A stretch of 64,000 nucleotides of DNA from Rhizobium sp. Q54 (lineage in GTDB: Bacteria; Pseudomonadota; Alphaproteobacteria; Rhizobiales; Xanthobacteraceae), in the NCBI GenBank assembly GCA_945907045.1, contig CAMDSH010000002.1, positions 124,001 through 188,000 on the forward strand, in the 5' to 3' direction. Under the pieces are notes generated by a model. It worked only from the letters and a program-made list of their open reading frames with translations. It was not told the origin of the DNA and did not search any database. This document shows positions 18,255 through 26,392 of this stretch, piece after piece (within the stretch, counting starts at the first letter, position 1; each line of letters opens with the position of its first letter). Position numbers and translations under genes: made by a program.

Positions 18255-18487
18255 AACTCCTCCCCCGCGTTTTTTATTGGGTCAATCGGTCGGATCGGCG
18301 CGACTATGCTTGGGCGAAAGCGCGGGGGCAAGGTGGGTCCGCCCGGTTCGCAAACATCGATGGCAGGCATGCAAAAACATTCTCGCGGCGTGAATTACGC
18401 CCGTCACGTTGCATTCGCCCGCGTCCGATAGGATGATTGCGCTCCCTTCCATTCCGGGAGGGCTAAAGTTCCATTCAGGGAAGTGAC

Positions 18488-18775
18488 ATGAATTCCAAAT
18501 TCGCGGCTTTCGTTATCGCAACCGCGCTTACCGGCGCTTTCGCAACGAGCCCCGCGCTCGCGCAGTCGCAATCGTCCGACGACACCAAGTGGATCACGGC
18601 CTGTGTGTCCGACAACAAGGACGAAGGGCAGACCGCGCCGGTGGTGCTGGCCTATTGCACCTGCATGAACAACAAGATGTCGAGCAGCGAGTCGCGCTCG
18701 ATCACGCAGTGGGAAAAAGCCAATCCGCGCACGATGGAAGCGTGCAGCAAGGAAGCGGGCTGGAAGGGGCGGTAA
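18488..18775 (+). CDS. Small secreted protein with four cysteines, unknown function
   Basis: Protein of 95 residues with a clear Sec signal peptide cleaved after ATSPALAQ. The mature part (about 69 residues) has cysteines in WITACVSDNKDEG, AYCTCMNN and MEACSKEAGW, enough for two disulfides. AGGGAAGTG before the ATG is a reasonable ribosome site. No family is recognised with confidence. It stands alone between divergent and convergent neighbours and is followed by a palindromic element. Confidence 0.75.
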   Translation: MNSKFAAFVIATALTGAFATSPALAQSQSSDDTKWITACVSDNKDEGQTAPVVLAYCTCMNNKMSSSESRSITQWEKANPRTMEACSKEAGWKGR

Positions 18776-18809
18776 TCCCGGTTAGCGGGGAGCGGTTGAC
18801 GACTACTTG

Positions 18810-18913
18810 TTGTCGTCCCCGCGAAAGCGGGGACCCATACTCCGGGGACTATCGATAGGCTGGTGGTTATGGGTCCCGGCTCGCGCCGCTTTGCGGCTTG
18901 GCCGGGACGACAA
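18810..18913 (+). repeat. Dispersed palindromic element, TTGTCGTCCC type
   Basis: Perfect 10-base inverted ends TTGTCGTCCC (18810-18819) and GGGACGACAA (18904-18913). An internal pair ACCCATA and TATGGGT and further GC-rich arms lie inside. The element fills the gap between two convergent genes. Confidence 0.75.
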
Positions 18914-18935
18914 GTTCAGTTTTCCGCGGCGAAAA

Positions 18936-19715
18936 TCAAAACGCGCCGTTGAACGTGCCGCCGTCGATCAGCAAGTTCTGTCCGGTGATGTAGCCGGCCT
19001 GCGCCGAGCATAAAAACGCGCAGGCCGCGCCGAATTCCGCCGGATCGCCGAAGCGCCGCGCCGGAATGGTGGCGATGCGGTCGGCGGCGACGACGGTGAT
19101 GCTCTTGCCCTTTTGCTCCGCCGTCTTGCTGAGCACGCCGCGCAGGCGGTCGGTGTCGAACGCGCCGGGCAGCAGGTTGTTGATGGTGACGTTCTTCTCC
19201 GCGACGGTGCGGGCGACGCCGGCGAGAAACGCGGTGAGCCCCGCCCGCGCGCCGGAGGAAAGATCGAGCCCGGCGAGCGGCATCTTCACCGAACCCGACG
19301 TGATGTTGACGATGCGGCCGAAATGGCGCTGCGCCATCGGGTCGATCACCTTCTGAATAAGCTCGACCGCCACCACCATGTTGGCGATGACGCCGTCGAT
19401 CATCTGCGCGCGCGTGAGTTCTCGAAAATCGCGCATCGGCGGGCCGCTGTTGTTGTTCACCAGAATGTCCGGCTGCGGGCAGGCGGCGAGCAAAGCGGCT
19501 TGCCCTTCCGCGGTGGAGACGTCGGCGGCGACGGTGACGATCTTGGCACCGGTGATGTTGCGGATTTCGGCGGCGGCGGCTTCCAGCTTCTTCGGGTCGC
19601 GCCCGTTCAGGGTCACCTCGCAGCCGGCTTCCGCCAATGCGCGGGCGCAGGCGCGGCCGAGGCCGCGGCTCGACGCGCAGACGATGGCCTTGCGGCCGGC
19701 TATTCCGAGATCCAT
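18936..19715 (-). CDS. Short-chain dehydrogenase/reductase with atypical active site
   Basis: Rossmann-fold SDR of 259 residues. The nucleotide loop reads CASSRGLG at residues 13-20 in place of TGxxxGxG, and NNNSGPP matches the NNAG region. The catalytic Ser is present in VNITSGS (Ser140), but the Tyr and Lys expected 13 and 17 residues later are Ser153 and Arg157 (LSSGARAGL), so the YxxxK motif is lost. The C-terminal YITGQNLLIDGG is typical of FabG-like members. Classical reductase chemistry is therefore doubtful. The start MDLGIAGRKA at 19715 has AGAGGGGG upstream. Confidence 0.85.
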   Translation of the reverse strand: MDLGIAGRKAIVCASSRGLGRACARALAEAGCEVTLNGRDPKKLEAAAAEIRNITGAKIVTVAADVSTAEGQAALLAACPQPDILVNNNSGPPMRDFRELTRAQMIDGVIANMVVAVELIQKVIDPMAQRHFGRIVNITSGSVKMPLAGLDLSSGARAGLTAFLAGVARTVAEKNVTINNLLPGAFDTDRLRGVLSKTAEQKGKSITVVAADRIATIPARRFGDPAEFGAACAFLCSAQAGYITGQNLLIDGGTFNGAF

Positions 19716-19727
19716 CAGTGAGCCCCC

Positions 19728-19775
19728 TCTTGCCGCGTTTCTCGCCGTATTTCTTGGCGCATTTCTTGGCGCATT
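19728..19775 (+). repeat. Four tandem 12-base repeats upstream of the SDR gene
   Basis: Two exact units TCTTGGCGCATT (19752-19763, 19764-19775) are preceded by diverged copies TCTCGCCGTATT and TCTTGCCGCGTT. The array lies in the SDR leader 13 bases before its start codon, and on the SDR strand the last unit runs into the ribosome binding site. Confidence 0.8.
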
Positions 19776-19914
19776 TTGCGGCACGCCGCATTGGCGCCGC
19801 CGCACGCTATTTCCGCTATTCCTAACAGGTTAAGCGCAACTCCGACAACGGGGCTTGTTTGCATTAGATGTGCGGGCTTTAGTTGCGCCATCTTTATTTC
19901 CCCTGAGATTTGAA

Positions 19915-20904
19915 ATGGCTCCCCCGCAGACACAGACGCTCCCCACCGCCGCCGATGTCGAACTTGCCGCGCAGCGCCTCGCCGGCATCGCGTTGCGAAC
20001 GCCGCTGGTGAATTCGCCGGTATTGGATGCGGCGACCGGCGGGCGGATTTTCCTCAAGGCCGAAACCTTGCAGCGCACCGGCTCGTTCAAGTTTCGCGGC
20101 GCGTACAACAAGATTTCCTCCATCCCGGCTTCGATGCGCGCGGCGGGCGTCGTCGCTTATTCGTCCGGCAATCACGCGCAGGGCGTGGCGGCGGCAGCGG
20201 GCCTGCTCGGCATGCGCGCGGCCATTGTCATGCCAAGCGATGCGCCGAAGGCCAAACGCGAGCGCACGGCGGCGCTGGGCGCGGAGATCGTGCTCTACGA
20301 CCGCGAGCGCGAGGACCGCGCAGGGATTGCCCGCCGCATCGCAAGCGAGCGCGGCGCGACGCTGGTGCCGCCTTACGACGATCGGCTGGTCATCGCGGGG
20401 CAGGGCACCATCGGCCGCGAGATCATCGAGGATCTGGAAAAGCTCAAGCTGAGCCCCGACATCGCCGTGATCGGCGCTTCGGGCGGCGGGCTGGCGGCGG
20501 GGATTTCGCTGGCGGTGAAGGCGCGCGCGCCAGGCGTGAAATTCTACACCGCCGAGCCGGAAGGCTTCGACGACACGCTGCGCTCGTTCAAGAGCGGCAG
20601 GCGCGAGGAAAACGCGCACATGAGCGGCACGATTTGCGATGCGCTGATGACGCAGATTCCGGGCGAGCTGACCTTCGAGATCAACCGCAGACTGATCGGC
20701 GAGGGCGTCACCGCGAGCGATGCGGAAGTTGGCCACGCGGTGGCGTTCGCGTTCCACGAACTCAAGCTGGTGGTGGAGCCGGGCGGGGCGATCGGGCTTG
20801 CCGCGCTGCTCGCCGGCAGGCTCGACGTCAAAGGCAAGGTGGTGATCGCGGTGCTCTCGGGCGGCAACGTCGATGCGGAATTATTCCAGCGCCTGATTGC
20901 CTGA
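19915..20904 (+). CDS. Threonine/serine dehydratase (PLP, fold type II)
   Basis: PLP-dependent ammonia-lyase of 329 residues. The PLP lysine is Lys59 in RTGSFKFRGAYNK. The substrate loop YSSGNHAQGVAAAAG, the phosphate-binding GASGGGLAAGIS and the C-terminal LSGGNVDAELFQ match catabolic threonine dehydratases. The C-terminal ACT regulatory domains of biosynthetic IlvA are absent, so it is probably a short unregulated or catabolic form acting on threonine or serine. Related racemases share this fold, so the reaction is assigned to class only. The ATG at 19915 agrees with family starts. Confidence 0.9.
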   Translation: MAPPQTQTLPTAADVELAAQRLAGIALRTPLVNSPVLDAATGGRIFLKAETLQRTGSFKFRGAYNKISSIPASMRAAGVVAYSSGNHAQGVAAAAGLLGMRAAIVMPSDAPKAKRERTAALGAEIVLYDREREDRAGIARRIASERGATLVPPYDDRLVIAGQGTIGREIIEDLEKLKLSPDIAVIGASGGGLAAGISLAVKARAPGVKFYTAEPEGFDDTLRSFKSGRREENAHMSGTICDALMTQIPGELTFEINRRLIGEGVTASDAEVGHAVAFAFHELKLVVEPGGAIGLAALLAGRLDVKGKVVIAVLSGGNVDAELFQRLIA

Positions 20905-20909
20905 AGTTT

Positions 20910-22241
20910 TTAGCTGCAGAGCGCGATGCGCTCTTCCTCGCTCAGCGCCAGAATGGCGGCCATCGGATCCACTGGCTCCGGCCGTGGCAGGGTCGCGCGC
21001 GTGGCTGCGGCGGGCACAGGTGCTGGCGGCAAGACCGCGGCAGTCTCCATGGGAGCGATCGCTGCCGGTGCTGCGATAGCTGCGGTGGCAGCGGGCGGAA
21101 GTATCGCGCCTTCGACAGCGGGCTGTTCCTCCACCGTTTTGGCGAAGACGATCCGCAGGTGATCCTCGAACGTGGCGGCAGCCGCCGTATCGCTGGCGGG
21201 CCGGGCGGCGTCTGCGGCGAGCGGCTCGACAAATCCGATTGCAGCCAAGACCCGTTCCGGCGCCGGAATGGCGTCGGCGGTTTCCATCGGAGCCGGTTGC
21301 GGCAAGGCATCCGCCGCCAGCGTTTCGGCGGCGATGAATTTCGCAGCAGTCGCGGCGGCTTCGGAAATTGGTTCATGAACCTCGGACGAAGGCTCATAAC
21401 TGAGATCGAGATTGGCGGTGTGCTGGAGTTCGCTGCTCACGCTTCCGGTGGCAACGCTTTCCGAAGTTTGCAAAATCGCAGGCGCGGGGTCTTGCCCGGC
21501 GGCTTCCGGCTCCGCCGTGGACGAGACGAAACCAATGTCCGGCTCGGGCTCGGCAATTTCCATTTCGAACGGAATGAACGCCGGCTCCTGGTCCAGCGCC
21601 GCCTCATCCTCGGGCGGCATCAGCCAGTCCGGGAACATCGCCTCGAACTGCGCGGCGGCTTGCGGTTCTACCGCCGCAGCTTCCGGCGCTTGCTGTGTGA
21701 TGGCATCCGGCGTTTCAACCAGCGTCAGCGAGGGCAGGCGCGCCTCGGCAGAAGTCTCTTTTTTGGTTTCGTGCGCCGCTTCCGCCGCCGGCTGCTTGTC
21801 GCCCCAGGCGTCGAGCATGCCGTGAATCTGGTCGGCAAGATCGCGCAACACGGCGGTGACCTTTTGCGCGCGCGCGTTGGCGGCGTCGGACGACTCGTGC
21901 CCGGTGGCGAGCGCCGCCATGTCGGCCTTGCTCTGCGCGATCACGTCCGCCATTGCCATCAGCTGCGTCTTGAGCTGCGCGCGGATGTTATCGGACGGCA
22001 GCGCCTGCTTCCCGCCGCGCATCGCCGCCTCTATGCGGTCGATGGCGGTGAGCACCAGCTTGGTGTCGGCGTTGCGGTTGCGCTGGGCGTATTCGGAGAG
22101 GAACCAGCGCCCGTGCGCGGTCTCCATCATCGCCGCGCAGATCGATTCGTAATCCGACTCCGGCAGCGGATTCTGCGGCAACCTCGCCAGTGCCAGCGAG
22201 TCTTGCGCCAAAACGCTATGTGCCAGAGATTCTCGCGCCAA
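20910..22241 (-). CDS. Conserved protein with helical N-terminus and long Ala/Pro/Glu-rich region
   Basis: Protein of 443 residues read from a TTG codon. About residues 25-140 look folded and helical (YESICAAMMETAHGRWFLSE, DTKLVLTAIDRIEAAMRGG, QKVTAVLRDLADQIHGMLDA). About residues 150-415 are Ala, Glu and Pro rich and probably disordered. The last 20 residues, DPMAAILALSEEERIALCS, form a short conserved-looking helix. The layout, a helical domain plus a flexible tether and terminal peptide, recalls CheZ-like or scaffold proteins, but I do not assign a function. GGGACGGGA upstream could be its ribosome site. It converges with the dehydratase gene, five bases away. Confidence 0.7.
   Translation of the reverse strand: MARESLAHSVLAQDSLALARLPQNPLPESDYESICAAMMETAHGRWFLSEYAQRNRNADTKLVLTAIDRIEAAMRGGKQALPSDNIRAQLKTQLMAMADVIAQSKADMAALATGHESSDAANARAQKVTAVLRDLADQIHGMLDAWGDKQPAAEAAHETKKETSAEARLPSLTLVETPDAITQQAPEAAAVEPQAAAQFEAMFPDWLMPPEDEAALDQEPAFIPFEMEIAEPEPDIGFVSSTAEPEAAGQDPAPAILQTSESVATGSVSSELQHTANLDLSYEPSSEVHEPISEAAATAAKFIAAETLAADALPQPAPMETADAIPAPERVLAAIGFVEPLAADAARPASDTAAAATFEDHLRIVFAKTVEEQPAVEGAILPPAATAAIAAPAAIAPMETAAVLPPAPVPAAATRATLPRPEPVDPMAAILALSEEERIALCS
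22190..22241 (+). repeat. 30-base-period direct repeat at the start of the Ala/Pro/Glu-rich gene
   Basis: GTGCCAG(C/A)GA(G/T)TCT(T/C)GCGCCAA-type 22-mers at 22190-22211 and 22220-22241 match at 19 of 22 positions. They encode the repeated SLA...LAQDSLA of the protein N-terminus, and more GCGCCA copies occur in the leader. Confidence 0.6.
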
Positions 22242-22359
22242 AGGGTCCCGTCCCGTATTTTTGCGCCATACCCGGAACCATGTGCTTGTGGCGCATGTGC
22301 TAATCAGCCGGGCCAGACTATCAATCAGCGCGGTCGATTCGGACAGAGCAAAACGTAAA

Positions 22360-23538
22360 ATGCCCGGCCATCCTCAACAACCGGCAGATGCCTTCGCGCC
22401 GCGCCTGGCGGTATTCTTTGCCGCCTCGTTCGTGGCCTTCGGCATTCAGCTGCCGTTCTTTCCGCTCTGGCTCGGCGCCAAGGGGCTGGATGCCCGCCTG
22501 ATCGGTCTTGCGCTCGCCATTCCGATGATCGTGCGCGTGTTCGCTATACCCTTCGTCGCGCGCACCGCCGACCGGCGCGAAGCCTTGCGCGCCACGCTCA
22601 TCGTTGCGTCGGTCGCGACCGTCATTGGCTACACGCTGGTCGGATTCGCTGAAGGCCCGGTTGCGATCATCGCCACTTGCGCGTTGGTGGCGGTGGCGTC
22701 GACGCCGATCATTCCGCTCTCCGATGCTTACGCGCTCAAGGGCCTCGCCGCGCGCGGCATGTCCTATGGTCCTGTGCGGCTGTGGGGTTCCGCCGCCTTC
22801 ATCGTTGGAACTTTCGGTGCGGGTTTTGCCATCGACAGCATCGCGGCGCGCGATCTTATCTGGCTCATCGTCGCGGGCGCGGTGGTGACGGCGCTGGCGG
22901 CGTTCGCGCTTGCGCCGCTTGGGCTTGGCGAACCAAAGGCGCAGCCGCACGGCATCAAGGCTGCATCCGCGCTGCTGTGGCGCGATCCGGCTTTTGTCGC
23001 GGTGGTCGCCGCCTCAAGCCTGATCCAGGCCAGTCACGCGGTATATTACGCCTTTTCGACGCTGGAATGGACCGCCGTGGGTCTCGACGGAAAAATCGTT
23101 GCGGCGCTGTGGGCGCTCGGCGTCGTTGCCGAGATTGCGCTGTTCGCGCTTTCCGGCCGCTTTCCGCTATGGCTCGGGCCGACGATGCTGCTGATGATCG
23201 GCGGCGCCGGCGGCGCGCTGCGCTGGACGATCATGGCGCTCGATCCGCCGCTCGCCGCGTTGCCCGCGCTGCAATGCATGCACGCGCTCTCGTTCTGCGC
23301 TGCGCATCTCGGCGCTCTGGGATTTGTCTCGCGCGCGGCGCCGCCGGGAATGGCCGCGACCGCGCAAGGCTATCTGTCGATCGCGATGGGCGCGGTGATG
23401 GCCGCGTCGATGGGATTGTCGGGCGTGCTGTATGCGAACTTCGGCAGCCGCGCTTACGCCGCGATGGCGTTATCGGCGCTGGCTGGTGGCGTTTGCGCCT
23501 TCGCCGCGCATCGACTGCGGCGGGAAGCGGCGCTCTGA
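22360..23538 (+). CDS. Major facilitator transporter (PPP/HcaT-like)
   Basis: Inner-membrane MFS permease of 392 residues with twelve predicted helices. The start PRLAVFFAASFVAFGIQLPF with FFPLWLGAKGLDARLIGLAL matches the phenylpropionate permease-like (MFS_1_like) family, as does VRLWGSAAFIVGTFGAGFA at about residues 141-159. The substrate is not known. Upstream in-frame ATGs would add a polar region unlike the family. The 3' end overlaps the convergent gene on the other strand by 69 bases. Confidence 0.85.
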   Translation: MPGHPQQPADAFAPRLAVFFAASFVAFGIQLPFFPLWLGAKGLDARLIGLALAIPMIVRVFAIPFVARTADRREALRATLIVASVATVIGYTLVGFAEGPVAIIATCALVAVASTPIIPLSDAYALKGLAARGMSYGPVRLWGSAAFIVGTFGAGFAIDSIAARDLIWLIVAGAVVTALAAFALAPLGLGEPKAQPHGIKAASALLWRDPAFVAVVAASSLIQASHAVYYAFSTLEWTAVGLDGKIVAALWALGVVAEIALFALSGRFPLWLGPTMLLMIGGAGGALRWTIMALDPPLAALPALQCMHALSFCAAHLGALGFVSRAAPPGMAATAQGYLSIAMGAVMAASMGLSGVLYANFGSRAYAAMALSALAGGVCAFAAHRLRREAAL

Positions 23539-23994
23539 GCGCTCGCTGGCGCTGCGCGTTGGCGAAATGCAGGACGGGATGAAGCCCGCCAGCTCGCGGC
23601 CCTGCATGAAGATCATCTTGCGCTGCAAGCCGCCGTTGCGGTTGATCCAGCTGCGCACGCGCGCCGGATAAATATCCCATAGCGCCTGCGTTCCCATCGG
23701 GCTGGTGATCGGGCGGCCATAGGCGTCCGGCATCCAGGCGGCATGGAAGCCGAGCCGCGCGCGCGAGGTGGCGCAGACGCGATCGCGCGGCACGAGGCCG
23801 AGAACCAGCGTGCAGGCGGAAAGACAGTTGCCGTCGATGACGACCTTCTCGCCGGAGGAGCGCACCAAGGCGAAGGCTTGCAGGTAATGGCCGATCTGGC
23901 CGCCGCGGTCTTCGGCGATCAGCATGGTCGATGATGCCGATGATGCTGAGATCATCGCCATCACGGCGCCCAACAGGATCACGCGAAAACGCAT
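23470..23994 (-). CDS. Secreted ClpP/crotonase-like domain protein
   Basis: Exported protein of 174 residues. The signal peptide runs to about residue 22 (VMAMISASSAS). The mature sequence has KVVIDGNCLSACTLVLGLVP and RARLGFHAAWMPDAYGRP, which resemble the small periplasmic ClpP-like proteins seen in Bradyrhizobium: a Ser after GNCL and a His in GFHAA could be a catalytic pair. The last 35 residues (after RELAGFIPSC) look unrelated, are basic, and lie opposite the MFS gene 3' end, so the native stop may have been lost. A perfect CtrA-type box lies 84 bases upstream. Confidence 0.7.
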   Translation of the reverse strand: MRFRVILLGAVMAMISASSASSTMLIAEDRGGQIGHYLQAFALVRSSGEKVVIDGNCLSACTLVLGLVPRDRVCATSRARLGFHAAWMPDAYGRPITSPMGTQALWDIYPARVRSWINRNGGLQRKMIFMQGRELAGFIPSCISPTRSASERSERRFPPQSMRGEGANATSQRR

Positions 23995-24077
23995 ACCCCC
24001 GAACCCCCGCTCAACCGCCCCCGCGGTCTTATTTTTTCAAATTCTAGGACAATCCGAGGCATTGGGGAAAGCGCGAA

Positions 24078-24093
24078 TTAACTAAATGTTAAC
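24078..24093 (-). promoter_or_regulatory. Candidate CtrA box TTAA-N7-TTAAC
   Basis: TTAACTAAATGTTAAC is an exact match to the alphaproteobacterial cell-cycle regulator site, with seven bases between the TTAA halves. It lies in the 142-base gap upstream of the secreted ClpP-like gene at 23994 and downstream of the epimerase stop. The near-palindrome reads as a site in both directions. Confidence 0.55.
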
Positions 24094-24136
24094 TCAAATT
24101 CGGAGGCTATTTCAGGAACATAAGGGGAGTATTCCG

Positions 24137-25132
24137 CTATCCCCAAAGTTCCGGATCGGACGGGAATACCCCGCTACCTTCATATTTCAGCCCGTTGGGC
24201 CGGTCGCGGGACAGCAGCAGCGGACCGTCGAGATCGACGACCCGGGCGGCCTGCGCGAGCAGCATCGCCGGGGCCATCGAGAGCGAGGTGGCCACCATGC
24301 ACCCCGCCATGATGGAAAAGCCGAGCCGGTTGGCTTCCCCGGCCATAAGAAGCGCCTCGGTGAGCCCGCCGGTCTTGTCGAGCTTGATGTTGACGGCGTC
24401 GTATTTGCCTTTGAGCCCGGACAGTGAGCCCCGGTCATGAACGCTCTCGTCGGCGCAGACCGGGATCGGACGTTTGATCCGCGCCAGCGCCTCATCGCCG
24501 TCCGAGGGGAGCGGCTGTTCGACCAGCGTGACGCCGGCGGCGGCGCAGGCTGCGAGGTTTTCGGCAAGATTGCCCGGCAGCCAGCCTTCATTGGCATCGG
24601 CGATCAGTTCGGCGAGTGGCGCGGCCTTGCGCACGGCGGCGATGCGGGCTGCGTCGCCAGCTTTCCCCAGTTTGATCTTCAGCAGCGCGCGCCCGGAGGC
24701 CTTCTGCGCGGCCTGCGCCATCTCCTCCGGCGTGCCGAGAGAGATCGTAAAGGCCGTGACCAGCGGGCGCGGCGGCGCCAATCCGGCAAGCTCGTGCGCG
24801 GGCTTGCCCGTTTCTTTGGCTTGTAAATCCCAGAACGCGCAATCGAGCGCGTTGCGCGCGGCGCCTGCCGGCATCGCGCGTTGCAGGCCCTCGCGGGTGA
24901 GCCCGCCGCCAAGCGCCGGGCGCATGGCCTCAATCGCGGCGGCGACCCCTTCCGGCGTCTCGCCATAGCGCGCATAGGGCACGCATTCGCCCCGCCCGGC
25001 ATGGCCGCCATCCTGAAGTTTGGCGACCACCACCACGGCCTCGGTCTTGGGCCCGCGGCTGATGGCAAACGACCCGGCGATCGGCCAGCGTTCGATGGTC
25101 ACCGAAAGCTTGAGTAAACTGGGGATATTCAT
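24137..25132 (-). CDS. Dipeptide epimerase (L-Ala-D/L-Glu epimerase type, enolase superfamily)
   Basis: Enolase-superfamily enzyme of 331 residues that probably epimerises L-Ala-D-Glu from peptidoglycan to L-Ala-L-Glu for recycling. The catalytic lysine motif LLKIKLGK, the metal ligands in IADANEGW, VEQPLP and VCADESVHD, and the second lysine of NIKLDKTGG are all visible. Family members differ in dipeptide preference, so specificity is inferred. An upstream in-frame start exists at 25171, but MNIPSLLKLSV at 25132 begins the conserved part. It diverges from the Mla-like operon, both with envelope roles. Confidence 0.88.
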   Translation of the reverse strand: MNIPSLLKLSVTIERWPIAGSFAISRGPKTEAVVVVAKLQDGGHAGRGECVPYARYGETPEGVAAAIEAMRPALGGGLTREGLQRAMPAGAARNALDCAFWDLQAKETGKPAHELAGLAPPRPLVTAFTISLGTPEEMAQAAQKASGRALLKIKLGKAGDAARIAAVRKAAPLAELIADANEGWLPGNLAENLAACAAAGVTLVEQPLPSDGDEALARIKRPIPVCADESVHDRGSLSGLKGKYDAVNIKLDKTGGLTEALLMAGEANRLGFSIMAGCMVATSLSMAPAMLLAQAARVVDLDGPLLLSRDRPNGLKYEGSGVFPSDPELWG

Positions 25133-25256
25133 GCCGGTGCGACCCTCGACAGGTTCGCTGGGGATGGTCAAGTATGGCGGCGGAAGGGCCTATATGCCCA
25201 GGGCCAAAGCGCAGGACGCGCAAATGCGACTGGACCGGCCGGAGCTTTGAATTCAC

Positions 25257-26390
25257 GTGAGCGAGACGGAATTGCTCAAGAGCACGACCGACGGCGAGCG
25301 CCTCATGCTGGCCGCCGCGGGGGCGTGGACCGCCGAGCACGCGCGCGAACTTGAGCCGCTGATCGACGAGCAATCGCGCCAGCGCCGTGCCATCCGCCGC
25401 GTCGATATCGACATGGGCGCGGTGGAAAAACTCGACACCTTCGGCGCCTGGCTGCTGGAGCGGCTGGTGCGCGCCTGGAAAGGGCGCGGCATCGACGCCA
25501 AGGTCGTGCGGCTCTCGGACGATTATCGCGTGCTGGTCGATGAAGTGCGTGGGGTCAATCTCAAGGGTGAACCCCCGCCGGCGATGCCGCCCTTCGAAAT
25601 GGCGATGGCATCCATCGGCCGCGCCACCGCCGAAATCGGCCATGCCTGCCTCGCGATGGCGCACATGCTGGGCGCGGTGACGGCGGCGCTGGCGCGCGTG
25701 ACCGTCAAGCCGGCCGCGTTCCGGCTCACCTCGATGGTGCATCATCTCGACGATGTCGGCTGGCGGGCGGTGCCGATCGTGCTGCTCATCACCTTTTTGA
25801 TCGGCTGCATCATCGCGCAGCAGGGCATTTTCCATTTCCGCAAATTCGGCGCCGACATTTTCGTCGTCGATATGGTCGGCATCCTGGTGCTGCGCGAAAT
25901 CGGCGTGCTGATCGTCTGCGTCATGGTGGCGGGCCGCTCGGGCAGCGCCTACACCGCCGAGCTTGGCGCCATGAAGATGCGCGAGGAAATCGACGCGCTG
26001 CGCACGATGGGCTTCGATCCGATCGAAGTGCTGGTGCTGCCGCGCGTGATCGCGCTGATCATCGCGGTGCCGGTGCTCACCTTCATCGGTTCGATGGCGG
26101 CGCTCTACGGCGGCGGGCTGGTGGCGTGGCTTTACGGCGGCATCGATCCGGACATTTTCCTCTCGCGCCTGAAGGAGGCTATCTCCATCGAGCATTTCAA
26201 GGTCGGCCTGATCAAGGCGCCGTTCATGGCGCTGGTGATCGGCGTCGTCGCCTGCGTGCAGGGCCTTGAAGTGAAGGGCAGCGCCGAGTCGCTCGGCCAG
26301 CAGACGACCGCCTCGGTGGTGCAGTCGATCTTCCTCGTCATCGTGCTCGACGGCATCTTCGCCATGTTCTTCGCTTCGATCGGGATGTGA
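25257..26390 (+). CDS. mlaE: MlaE-type lipid ABC permease with N-terminal STAS domain
   Basis: Inner-membrane permease of 377 residues for retrograde or anterograde phospholipid transport. Residues 1-100 form an MlaB-like STAS domain (RVDIDMGAVEKLDTFGAWLL). The rest is the MlaE permease, with LREIGVLIVCVMVAGRSGSA, TAELGAMKMREEIDALRTMG and ALVIGVVACVQGLEVKG. The fusion replaces the separate MlaB subunit of enterobacteria. It begins with GTG at 25257. Its stop overlaps a possible GTG start of the ATPase gene, so the two are tightly coupled. Confidence 0.93.
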   Translation: MSETELLKSTTDGERLMLAAAGAWTAEHARELEPLIDEQSRQRRAIRRVDIDMGAVEKLDTFGAWLLERLVRAWKGRGIDAKVVRLSDDYRVLVDEVRGVNLKGEPPPAMPPFEMAMASIGRATAEIGHACLAMAHMLGAVTAALARVTVKPAAFRLTSMVHHLDDVGWRAVPIVLLITFLIGCIIAQQGIFHFRKFGADIFVVDMVGILVLREIGVLIVCVMVAGRSGSAYTAELGAMKMREEIDALRTMGFDPIEVLVLPRVIALIIAVPVLTFIGSMAALYGGGLVAWLYGGIDPDIFLSRLKEAISIEHFKVGLIKAPFMALVIGVVACVQGLEVKGSAESLGQQTTASVVQSIFLVIVLDGIFAMFFASIGM

Positions 26391-26392
26391 CG

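Noticed and set aside
20634-22358. 574-codon plus frame over the Ala/Pro/Glu-rich gene
   Set aside because: Its Arg/Gly-rich sequence lacks any domain, and it overlaps the dehydratase end in another frame. The minus frame has the better protein character.
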